Below, piece after piece: positions 1 to 5,177 of a stretch of DNA of 5,226 bases (positions within the stretch are counted from its first letter, which is position 1; every line of letters begins with the position of its first letter). The notes under the pieces were generated by a model. That model was not told the DNA's origin, did not search any database, and saw only the letters and a program-made list of their open reading frames with translations. The DNA is from Saprospiraceae bacterium (lineage in GTDB: Bacteria; Bacteroidota; Bacteroidia; Chitinophagales; Saprospiraceae), in the NCBI GenBank assembly GCA_004297645.1, contig SCUG01000769.1, positions 1 to 5,226 of the forward strand, read 5' to 3'. Made by a program: the position numbers and the translations under genes.

Positions 1-9
1 TATCGCACA

Positions 10-699
10 ATGAACAATCACACCATCGTACTGCTCAGAGAAGTCAGCATATTTCAGAATGAAGCCAAAATCCTTTCGAACGTGAATCTCCATATCATGA
101 AGGGAGAATTCGTGTACCTGATAGGCAAGACCGGCAGCGGCAAATCATCGCTGCTCAAAACCCTGTATGCTGCCTTGCCCGTCACACAAGGCTCAGCCAG
201 CGTTGCAGGGTTCGACCTGAAAACCCTGACCCGGAAAACCATCCCGTTGCTACGGCGGAAGCTCGGCATCGTTTTTCAGGACTTTAATCTGCTCAACGAC
301 CGCACGGTGGAGCAAAACCTTCTTTTTTCCATGAAGGCGATGGGCTGGAAAGACAAGGCCAAAATGCAAAAACGCCTCGAAGAACTCCTCGAAAAAGTGG
401 GCTTAAAAGGCAAAAACCAAAAAATGCCGCACGCCCTGTCCGGCGGGGAGCAGCAGCGGGTGGTCATTGCACGCGCGCTGCTCAACGATCCCGAACTCCT
501 CATCGCCGATGAACCTACCGGCAACCTCGACCCCGAAACCTCCGACGACATACTGCTACTGCTGCGCAAACTCGCCAACGAACATAACACCGCCGTGCTC
601 TTCGGTACGCACGACTACCGCATCCTCGAACACTTCCCTGCCCGCATCATCCGCTGCCACGACGGCAGGGTCATTGATGAGGAAGAGGTGGTGATGTAG
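10..699 (+). CDS. ftsE: Cell division ATP-binding protein FtsE (ABC ATPase)
   Basis: This is a 229-residue ABC ATPase without membrane segments. FtsE pairs with the membrane protein FtsX at the division site, and ATP hydrolysis is coupled to control of septal peptidoglycan hydrolysis. Visible motifs are Walker A GKTGSGKSS (residues 39-47, Lys45), the Q-loop in VFQDF (Gln90), the signature LSGGEQQR (143-150), Walker B LLIADEPTGNLD (163-174, catalytic Glu168) and the H-loop His201 in GTHD. The phrases GEFVYLIGKTGSGKSSLLKTLYA and FQDFNLLNDRTV are typical of Bacteroidota FtsE rather than of the related LolD or MacB ATPases. Length is normal for the family. The ATG at 10 gives the expected N-terminus; no Shine-Dalgarno is visible, and the promoter lies outside the window. 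No ftsX is adjacent on the visible side, so the partner must be encoded elsewhere or to the left. The gene converges with msrB, and no terminator hairpin is visible in the 22-base gap. The FtsE assignment over a generic ABC ATPase is an inference from sequence resemblance. Confidence 0.9.
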   Translation: MNNHTIVLLREVSIFQNEAKILSNVNLHIMKGEFVYLIGKTGSGKSSLLKTLYAALPVTQGSASVAGFDLKTLTRKTIPLLRRKLGIVFQDFNLLNDRTVEQNLLFSMKAMGWKDKAKMQKRLEELLEKVGLKGKNQKMPHALSGGEQQRVVIARALLNDPELLIADEPTGNLDPETSDDILLLLRKLANEHNTAVLFGTHDYRILEHFPARIIRCHDGRVIDEEEVVM

Positions 700-721
700 G
701 GTAGCTTGAGAGCAGGATGTA

Positions 722-1252
722 CTACTCCGGTTTAAATTTCAGTGAAATGGAATTGATGCAATAGCGCAACCCCGTGGGTTTCGGGCCATCGTTGAATACG
801 TGGCCGAGGTGGCTGCCGCAACGGGCGCACCGCACTTCGGTACGTATCATGCCAAGGCTGGAATCCTTTATTTCTTCGACTGAATAGCCGTGGGCAGGCG
901 CGTAGAAACTTGGCCACCCGGTGCCGCTTTCAAATTTCGTGCTGCCGTCAAACAGTGGGAAACCGCAGGCCCGGCAGACGTATTCTCCCTCCGCGTGATT
1001 GTCCCAATACTCCCCGGTAAAGGCCCTTTCAGTGCCCGCCTCCCGCAACACGTAGTACTCCGGTTCGGAGAGTTCAGCCTGCCATTCTTTTTCCGATTTA
1101 TGAATCCTGGGGATGGAATCACCGGCCGGTGTCAAGATGAACGAAGGGCTTTCACCGGACTGTTGGGCCTGCTGTGCCTGGTTGCAGGAAGTGGTCAGCA
1201 GCAGCGCCGCAAAGAAGGTCAGAGTTTGCATGATTTTCATTGAAATTCTCAT
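722..1252 (-). CDS. msrB: Peptide-methionine (R)-S-oxide reductase MsrB, predicted lipoprotein
   Basis: This 176-residue protein reduces methionine-R-sulfoxide in oxidised proteins. The N-terminus has a basic stretch, a hydrophobic run (FFAALLL) and a lipobox-like LTTSC ending at Cys23, so it is predicted to be lipid-anchored on the periplasmic side. A Gln/Ser-rich linker follows (about residues 24-38). The MsrB domain covers about 52-176: zinc-binding CRAC (Cys93, Cys96) and CARC (Cys142, Cys145), the GTGWPSF substrate loop (110-116), and HLGHVFNDGPKPTGLRYCIN with catalytic Cys165. A Thr (111) occupies the site where many MsrBs carry the resolving Cys (GCGWPSF), so turnover may use another thiol or direct reduction by an external donor. 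Start codons at 1252 and at 1240 (MKIMQ) are both plausible; the second gives a more classical short signal peptide, and no ribosome-binding site decides between them. No msrA is adjacent. The enzyme assignment is secure and the lipoprotein location is a prediction. Confidence 0.94.
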   Translation of the reverse strand: MRISMKIMQTLTFFAALLLTTSCNQAQQAQQSGESPSFILTPAGDSIPRIHKSEKEWQAELSEPEYYVLREAGTERAFTGEYWDNHAEGEYVCRACGFPLFDGSTKFESGTGWPSFYAPAHGYSVEEIKDSSLGMIRTEVRCARCGSHLGHVFNDGPKPTGLRYCINSISLKFKPE

Positions 1253-1396
1253 TTGCTTGTGAAATAGGATTTAGCTAAACCTCCGGCGTTTTGCGTGTGG
1301 CTGAAGTGGCGGTACTCGAAGCACACCACTGTCAACCTGCACTAAAGTTTGATTGAAAACTGAACTTGATTTAGCCACTGAACCGCCGCTGTCTTA
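1253..1396. other. Intergenic region upstream of msrB
   Basis: This gap should hold the msrB promoter on the minus strand, but I find no good match to the Bacteroidota TAnnTTTG box. It contains a perfect 10-base palindrome TTTAGCTAAA at 1270-1279, about 18 bases upstream of the msrB start, which might be an operator or may be chance. The octamer GATTTAGC occurs twice, at 1268-1275 and 1368-1375. No reading frame here looks like a gene. Confidence 0.4.
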
Positions 1397-1418
1397 AGTA
1401 ACGTGTTCGAAATAAGAT

Positions 1419-1457
1419 GTTCTTTTTGAGGCCGCCTCCGGCGGCCTCAAAAAGAAC
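1419..1457. repeat. Hairpin B of the nested element
   Basis: The left arm GTTCTTTTTGAGGCCGCC (1419-1436) and right arm GGCGGCCTCAAAAAGAAC (1440-1457) are exact reverse complements around a TCC loop. One further T-A pair (1418/1458) could extend the stem to 19 bp if the outer stem is open. The apex is all G/C and the base is T5/A5. No T-tract directly follows the stem on either strand, so it is a poor terminator candidate. Confidence 0.95.
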
Positions 1458-1461
1458 AAGG

Positions 1462-1500
1462 GTGTGTTTTTTCGGCGGCTTTGCCGCCGAAAAAACACAC
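1462..1500. repeat. Hairpin C of the nested element
   Basis: The left arm GTGTGTTTTTTCGGCGGC (1462-1479) and right arm GCCGCCGAAAAAACACAC (1483-1500) are exact reverse complements around a TTT loop. Its architecture parallels hairpin B: a T6/A6 base and a GGC/GCC apex. The ascending GGCGGC here can also pair with the ascending GCCGCC of hairpin B, so an alternative long-range fold is possible. Confidence 0.95.
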
Positions 1501-1522
1501 ATCTTATTTTGCGCACGTTACT

Positions 1523-1708
1523 AAACAGGAACAATGGGGCAAGGCCCTGACCTTGCTGCGCGGCATCCTGCTCTCCTCGGAAATGGAGGAAACGGGGAAA
1601 TGGGGAGCTCCCGTTTACACTATCAATGGGAAAAATGTGGCAGGCCTGGCAGCCTTCAAGTCTTACGGACGATTAGTAGAAACACTTCTCCTGATACCGG
1701 CGGGATAG
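1523..1708 (+). pseudogene. Remnant of a DUF1801/YdeI-like protein gene
   Basis: The frame reads KQEQWGKALTLLRGILLSS, then EETGKWGAPVYTINGKNVAGLAAFKSY, before running out at a TAG at 1708. This resembles the N-terminal third of the DUF1801/YdeI-like family, in which a W..E...LR.ILL helix is followed by the hallmark KWGAPVYT..GKNV....FKSY. Family members then usually continue with something like GLWFFQGALL and total over 100 residues. Here the text after FKSY (GRLVETLLLIPAG) no longer resembles the family, suggesting a frameshift or deletion. At the 5' end the open frame runs back into hairpin C of the palindromic element and has no proper start; the only in-frame initiator is a TTG (1481) inside that hairpin. 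The gene is thus missing both its start and most of its C-terminus and is most likely non-functional. The molecular function of the family is poorly defined. The family match is from memory of its motifs. Confidence 0.65.
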
Positions 1709-1921
1709 GGATTGCATAGTAAATACAAGAACGGCTGAGTACCCCGGCCCGCCCTGAAAGCAGCGGAATCAGGGCCTATTTAAACTAATCAGAGTATTCT
1801 TCGTTTGAATGAAAAGGATTTTGAAAAAAAAATTGTACTTTGAAGCTGTCAAATAAAACTACAAAAACCGGACAGAGCAATCTTGCTCGTTGAACGCGAT
1901 TCTAAATGTCAATCTAAAGTC
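1709..1921. other. AT-rich intergenic region upstream of the small gene
   Basis: It holds a weak hairpin gccctga/tcagggc (1751-1775, 11-base loop) followed by a short T-rich run, possibly a weak plus-strand terminator. Further on, TACTTTG at 1836-1842 approximates the Bacteroidota -7 box but is one base short of TAnnTTTG and lacks a well-spaced -33 element. A short inverted repeat gagcaa-tc-ttgctc lies at 1875-1888, about 33 bases before the next start codon, and could be an operator. Base composition turns clearly AT-rich from about 1785 onward. Confidence 0.35.
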
Positions 1922-2131
1922 ATGGGAAGACCAGCCACCAAACCTAAAAAATTTAAAGATGGATTTTATATCGAAATTCGCAATAGAGGCGCCAAATCAG
2001 GCATCAAACTCCGCAGAGAAAATGAAGAAAAGATGATGCAGACTGCACGGGAATACGAGAAGATAAAAGACGTGTATATCCTCGGCGAAAGCAAAAATGG
2101 CTTATGGGTCTCCGATTGCCGGAAATTGTAG
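1922..2131 (+). CDS. Small conserved-looking hypothetical protein, 69 residues
   Basis: From the ATG at 1922 this encodes 69 residues beginning MGRPATKPKKFKDGFYIEIRN. It is rich in Lys/Arg in the first half, followed by a predicted helix (about residues 27-43, ENEEKMMQTAREYEKIK) and a beta-like end (DVYILGESKNGLWV). The MGRP start with a basic stretch is reminiscent of small DNA-associated proteins, but I recognise no named domain and assign no function. An upstream in-frame TTG at 1883 would add 13 residues, but it lies in a short inverted repeat and the added sequence does not look like protein; the ATG is preferred although no Shine-Dalgarno precedes it. The gene is visibly more AT-rich than its neighbours, consistent with horizontal acquisition. 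It is probably monocistronic, with the terminator at 2221-2254 downstream. That it is a true gene is inferred from the sensible amino-acid pattern and the gap it fills. Confidence 0.68.
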   Translation: MGRPATKPKKFKDGFYIEIRNRGAKSGIKLRRENEEKMMQTAREYEKIKDVYILGESKNGLWVSDCRKL

Positions 2132-2220
2132 CCACCACCTCCGGTGAGCACCTTTAGCACAACCATCTCTGTAAGAAATTCCTTTTGTTTGGTTCTTTAA
2201 GATTTCCAATAGGTAAAGCC

Positions 2221-2254
2221 AAAGCACGCCGGCGCATCTGCGCCGGCGTGCTTT
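2221..2254. terminator. Bidirectional intrinsic terminator hairpin
   Basis: A perfect 15-bp stem, AAAGCACGCCGGCGC (2221-2235) with GCGCCGGCGTGCTTT (2240-2254), closes an ATCT loop. A-run 5' and T-run 3' around a GC-rich core is the normal polarity for a hairpin terminator on both strands, although the T-run is short (three). It lies about 90 bases after the small plus-strand gene and 35 bases after the stop of the minus-strand peptidase gene, so it can serve both converging transcripts. Confidence 0.75.
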
Positions 2255-2289
2255 CGTTATTGATTAGCAGCCCAAGGGCCAAAAACCCA

Positions 2290-4512
2290 TCAAGGCTTGG
2301 AGACTTTCACTTTCGGCACACCGCCCGGCGGGCAATATTCCCGCAGGAAGTTGGTGCACAAGGTGCGCAGGTGGGTGCGGGTACCCTCCCCCTCGAAGAT
2401 GCCGTGCGACCGCATGGGATACGCCATGTACTGAAACTGCTTGTTGTACTTTATCAACTCATTCACCAGCATTTCCGAATTCTGAAAATGGACGTTGTCG
2501 TCGCCCGTGCCGTGCACGAGCAGCAGATGGCCCTGCAAGTTTTTGGCGTAAGTGATGGCCGACCCTTCGAGGTAATCCTCCATATTTTCCTGGGGCAGTC
2601 CCATGTAGCGCTCGGTGTAGATATTGTCGTACAACAGCAGGCTGGTGACGGGCGCCACGGCGATGCCGGTTTTATAAATTTCAGGATAGCGAAAAAGCAG
2701 GTCAAGGGTGGAGGAGCCACCGCCGCTCCAGCCCCAAACGGCCACGCGGCTGGTGTCCACAAAATCCCAGGCCATAATTTGTTTGGCGGCCATGGCCTGG
2801 TCGCGGGAGTTCACCTGACCCACCTTGCGGTAAACTGACTTGCGCCACTCCCTGCCTTTTGGCAGGGCCGAGCCGCGGTTGTCGAGGCTGATGTATAGGT
2901 AGCCGTCATCGGCATAGTTGCCATCATAGATGCTGCTGCGGCCAACGCCGTAATAATCCATGACGGTAGAACTGCCGGGGTAGCTGTACACTTCAAAAAC
3001 CACAGGGTATTTTTTCTGCGGGTCGAAGTCTTTGGGTTTCATCATCCATCCATCCACGGTAACGTTATCTTCGGTGGTGATTTCAAAAAACTCCATGTTG
3101 GAATCTGCCTTGGCCGCGGGGTCGAATTTCGCCGCCAAATCGTCCTGCCCCGGCAGGGGTTGGTGGTTAGGCAGGCTCACCCAGGCACTCATGGATTGGG
3201 TGTAATAATTGGTAAAACGTTGGAGCGCATATTTGCCATTCGGCGAAATAGTGTAGCTATGGCGGCCCTCCATTTTGGCAGGTGACACCAAAGTGAAAAC
3301 GCCTTTGCCGCTCAGCGGCACCTGATACAGATATTTTTGCGTGGCCTTTTGCGGCGAAGCCGAAAAATACACCACCTTCCCTTTTTCATCAATCAAATCC
3401 AAACTGATAACGTCGTATTTGCCGCGGGTGAGCAGGGTTTCCTGCTTCCCGTCGCGAGAGATGAGGTACAGGTGGCTCCATCCGTCCTTTTCACTCATCC
3501 AGATGAAGCTCTTGCCGCCATCTACCCAAAACCAGCCGGTTTCGGAGCCGAGCCATTCGTTTAGCGTGCTGACCCAGGCCTCATCGGTTTCCGTGAGGAT
3601 ATTCTCAGCCGCACCCGTGACGGGGTCGCACAAATAGAGCTTGCTCTCGTTTTGTTTGCGATTCAGTTGCTGCAAGATGAGGTCTTTGCCATCGGGCGCC
3701 CACTCCATGCGCACGATGTAGTGCTGGGCCGGGTCGCCGGGCACCTGCATCCAGGTTGTCTGGCCAGAGGCAACATCCACCACACCGGCCTTGGCGGGAG
3801 ATGGGGCATCGCCCACTTTCGGGTATTCCACGGGGACTATCTGGCTGTAAATGGAATCAGTGTTGTTCACCATGAAAAAGTCGCGGATTTGGTTGGCGTC
3901 AATTTGCCAGTAGGCGATGCGCTTGCTGTCGGGCGCCCAGCGGAAGCCGTCGCGGCAGTTGAATTCCTCTTCATAGACCCAATCGAAAGTGCCGTTGATG
4001 AGCTTTTTGGTGCCATTGTCGCTGGTGAGTTTTTTGATGCTACCGGTGGCCAAGTCTTCCACATAGACGTTGTGCTCGCTGACGTAGGCGGCCTTCGTGC
4101 CGTCGGGCGAAATTTTGGCGAACATGAGAGACGACTCCGGCCGGCCTTTGCCCAACTGACGCAGGAGCTTGGTGCCGGGGTCGAGCACCCAGTAATCGCC
4201 ACGGGTATTTTGCCGCCACACCCGCTTGCTGTTGGTGAAAATGAGCAATTTGCCCAGGTCGTCGCTGAATGAAAAGTCCTCGATGCGGAGGGGTTTGTCA
4301 GCGCCCGCGGGTTGGAAGACGCCGGCCGGGAGGAAGGTAGTTTTAGTCAGGGAAGGCAGTTCGGTTTTGGCGATGCCGCCGTCTTCGCCGGAGTAGAAGG
4401 CATTGCCGTCTTTCGTCCAAACCATGCCGCCGCGCTGGGCGAAGGCGGCAACAACTATGATTTGAACAAGAATAAAAACGATGATGCGGTGGTACTTTGG
4501 TCTGAAAGTCAT
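2290..4512 (-). CDS. Secreted dipeptidyl peptidase IV (S9B prolyl oligopeptidase family)
   Basis: This 740-residue exopeptidase removes X-Pro (or X-Ala) dipeptides from the N-termini of peptides. Residues 1-25 form a signal peptide (hydrophobic IIVFILVQIIVVAAF, likely cleaved after AFA before Gln26), so it acts in the periplasm or at the cell surface, probably in peptide scavenging. The DPP IV beta-propeller domain covers about 75-450. It contains DWVYEEEF (177-184), whose Glu182-Glu183 pair anchors the substrate amino terminus and separates DPP IV from other S9 peptidases. The alpha/beta-hydrolase domain covers about 485-730: VYSYPG (508-513) with a likely oxyanion Tyr, nucleophile Ser596 in GWSGGGS, Asp671 in HGTGDDNVHF, and His703 in RSHGI. 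Length is normal and the triad intact. GWSGGGS replaces the GWSYGG of animal DPP IV, which I believe is common in a Bacteroidota subclass. The ATG at 4512 directly precedes the signal peptide. The gene stands alone with its own terminator. The substrate is inferred from the family. Confidence 0.93.
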   Translation of the reverse strand: MTFRPKYHRIIVFILVQIIVVAAFAQRGGMVWTKDGNAFYSGEDGGIAKTELPSLTKTTFLPAGVFQPAGADKPLRIEDFSFSDDLGKLLIFTNSKRVWRQNTRGDYWVLDPGTKLLRQLGKGRPESSLMFAKISPDGTKAAYVSEHNVYVEDLATGSIKKLTSDNGTKKLINGTFDWVYEEEFNCRDGFRWAPDSKRIAYWQIDANQIRDFFMVNNTDSIYSQIVPVEYPKVGDAPSPAKAGVVDVASGQTTWMQVPGDPAQHYIVRMEWAPDGKDLILQQLNRKQNESKLYLCDPVTGAAENILTETDEAWVSTLNEWLGSETGWFWVDGGKSFIWMSEKDGWSHLYLISRDGKQETLLTRGKYDVISLDLIDEKGKVVYFSASPQKATQKYLYQVPLSGKGVFTLVSPAKMEGRHSYTISPNGKYALQRFTNYYTQSMSAWVSLPNHQPLPGQDDLAAKFDPAAKADSNMEFFEITTEDNVTVDGWMMKPKDFDPQKKYPVVFEVYSYPGSSTVMDYYGVGRSSIYDGNYADDGYLYISLDNRGSALPKGREWRKSVYRKVGQVNSRDQAMAAKQIMAWDFVDTSRVAVWGWSGGGSSTLDLLFRYPEIYKTGIAVAPVTSLLLYDNIYTERYMGLPQENMEDYLEGSAITYAKNLQGHLLLVHGTGDDNVHFQNSEMLVNELIKYNKQFQYMAYPMRSHGIFEGEGTRTHLRTLCTNFLREYCPPGGVPKVKVSKP

Positions 4513-4609
4513 GATGGCATTTTTTTTAAAAAAAAAGGAACGGCGTGAAGATAAGGAAGATGTTAGTTTGGCAAAAAGGACTACCTGATTTCCTACTCCT
4601 CTTGACTGT

Positions 4610-4672
4610 TCATTCGAGAATGATTTCCCGTATGCCTTGATGCAGGTTATTCTTGCTGGGGTCGTTGCTCAT
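4610..4672 (-). other. Short open frame: gene-end remnant or leader peptide
   Basis: An ATG at 4672 opens a 20-residue frame, MSNDPSKNNLHQGIREIILE, ending in TGA at 4610. The frame is open a little further upstream (PARHIQQI) to a TGA at 4699-4701. The composition resembles the C-terminal helix of a globular protein more than random translation, so it may be the tail of a decayed gene. Alternatively it is a leader peptide or chance. No ribosome-binding site is visible and I recognise no family. Confidence 0.2.
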
Positions 4673-4697
4673 AATCTGCTGTATGTGGCGGGCGGGT

Positions 4698-4705
4698 CAA
4701 AGGTA
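4698..4705 (-). promoter_or_regulatory. Candidate Bacteroidota -7 promoter box for the peptidase gene
   Basis: On the minus strand this reads TACCTTTG, an exact match to the TAnnTTTG box used by the primary sigma factor of Bacteroidota. The matching -33 TTG/TTTG element is not convincing; only an A/T-rich run precedes it. Transcription from here would give the peptidase gene a leader of roughly 180 bases. A single 8-base match with two free positions can easily arise by chance. Confidence 0.3.
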
Positions 4706-4813
4706 GGGATTGGAGTGTTTTTTTAAGAACGCCCTCGCCTTTGCTGCGCCGGGGTGGGTGATGCCCACCGTTTCCAGTGCATCGGGGACTTTGGGGAAGA
4801 CTTGCCGTTCGGT

Positions 4814-5125
4814 TTACGCCACTGCAAACCCAGTGTGAGGCCGCATCTCCGGCGACCGGAAACCGAGCACGATGTCTTCCCTTGCCACGCCCATTTCCAT
4901 GAGTTCGTCCACCACGTCCTTGTCAGTGATGTTTCGTTGAAACCACACCTTGCCATTCCTGATGTCGAAATGAAACACGACGGCAAAGACATAGCGATGG
5001 TTTTGCCAGCCTGTTTGAAGCAGTTGAAAATGGTTGTTCTCCCGGTCGGCGATGACATAGCTGTCCACATCCGGCTGGTTGGCAGGCTTGATTTTGGCGT
5101 ATTCCTGTAGCTCGACTTTAGCCAT
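4814..5125 (-). CDS. xisI: XisI-family protein (fdxN element excision controlling factor), shortened N-terminus
   Basis: This encodes 103 residues resembling XisI, one of two accessory factors (with XisH) needed for excision of the fdxN element in heterocystous cyanobacteria; the biochemical role is unclear. Family landmarks are EYAKIKPAN (8-16), the D..NNHFQLL.TGW strand pair (27-40), HFDIRNGKVWFQRN (52-65), ELMEMGVAREDIVLGF (74-89) and the C-terminal FAVA that ends most family members. XisI usually has about 112 residues and starts with a helix such as M.K...YR.II..LL.EYA; here MAKVE runs straight into LQEYAKI, as if about ten codons were deleted in frame. The ATG at 5125 is preferred because MAKVE resembles normal XisI starts; the longer frame from 5209 would begin inside a hairpin and adds unrelated residues. 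No ribosome-binding site is seen. No xisH is visible: only about 100 bases lie upstream, and they hold a hairpin. Family assignment is confident; whether the shortened protein works is unknown. Confidence 0.82.
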   Translation of the reverse strand: MAKVELQEYAKIKPANQPDVDSYVIADRENNHFQLLQTGWQNHRYVFAVVFHFDIRNGKVWFQRNITDKDVVDELMEMGVAREDIVLGFRSPEMRPHTGFAVA

Positions 5126-5177
5126 TTGAGCAACCCCGGTTATCAACAAACAAAAGTGCCGGGTTAGCGAGGGTTTT

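Larger units (their letters stand above)
1397..1522. repeat. Nested inverted-repeat element (A-B-b-C-c-a, Y-shaped fold)
   Basis: An outer inverted repeat encloses two perfect hairpins. The outer arms are agtaacgtg (1397-1405) plus aaataagat (1410-1418), pairing with atcttattt (1501-1509) plus cacgttact (1514-1522). That is 9 + 9 base pairs around a 4-by-4 internal loop (ttcg against tgcg). Hairpin B (1419-1457) and hairpin C (1462-1500) each have an 18-bp perfect stem and a 3-base loop. Only aagg (1458-1461) lies between them, and none lies between C and the closing pair, so the whole folds as a compact three-way junction. The same triplet TAA flanks the GTAACGTG/CACGTTAC ends (1395-1397 and 1522-1524), which could be a 3-base target duplication. 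Both inner stems have T-runs 5' and A-runs 3', the wrong polarity for an intrinsic terminator on either strand. The element lies between divergently oriented msrB and the gene remnant, where a terminator would not be expected. It may be a non-autonomous mobile or REP-like element. The structure is seen directly; its role is unknown. Confidence 0.88.
4513..4813. other. Intergenic leader between XisI gene and peptidase gene
   Basis: About 300 bases carry no recognisable gene. On the minus strand, reading toward the peptidase, they hold a possible promoter box (4698-4705), a 20-codon open frame (4610-4672) and a T9-A8 homopolymer block (4520-4536) just before the peptidase start. The A-rich stretch immediately before the ATG is typical of Bacteroidota translation starts. 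A second, out-of-frame ATG (4519-4521) ends in a TGA (4510-4512) that overlaps the true start codon. Confidence 0.5.

Noticed and set aside
890..1243. A 117-codon plus-strand frame opposite msrB
   Set aside because: It is antisense to an unmistakable MsrB with all zinc and catalytic residues and shows no motif of its own.
1418..1501. Tandem intrinsic terminators
   Set aside because: The stems have T-runs 5' and A-runs 3' on both strands, so no T-tract follows a stem directly, and the neighbouring reading frames point away from this region.
1397..1522. Integron attC site
   Set aside because: The two paired boxes separated by an unpaired 4-by-4 spacer and a long hairpin insert resemble a folded attC site. 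But the outer boxes keep only AAC/GTT of the RYYYAAC/GTTRRRY consensus, there are no clear extrahelical bases, and no integrase or cassette array is visible.
1481..1522. TTG start for the DUF1801-like frame
   Set aside because: The codon lies in hairpin C and the next 14 codons are simply translated palindrome; the homologous sequence starts only after the element.
2185..2838. A 217-codon plus-strand open frame, and a similar one of 206 codons at 3652-4272
   Set aside because: Both lie opposite the dipeptidyl peptidase IV gene, whose frame shows a complete signal peptide, propeller and catalytic triad. The opposite frames have no recognisable motifs and are expected shadows of GC-rich coding DNA; the first also runs through the terminator hairpin.
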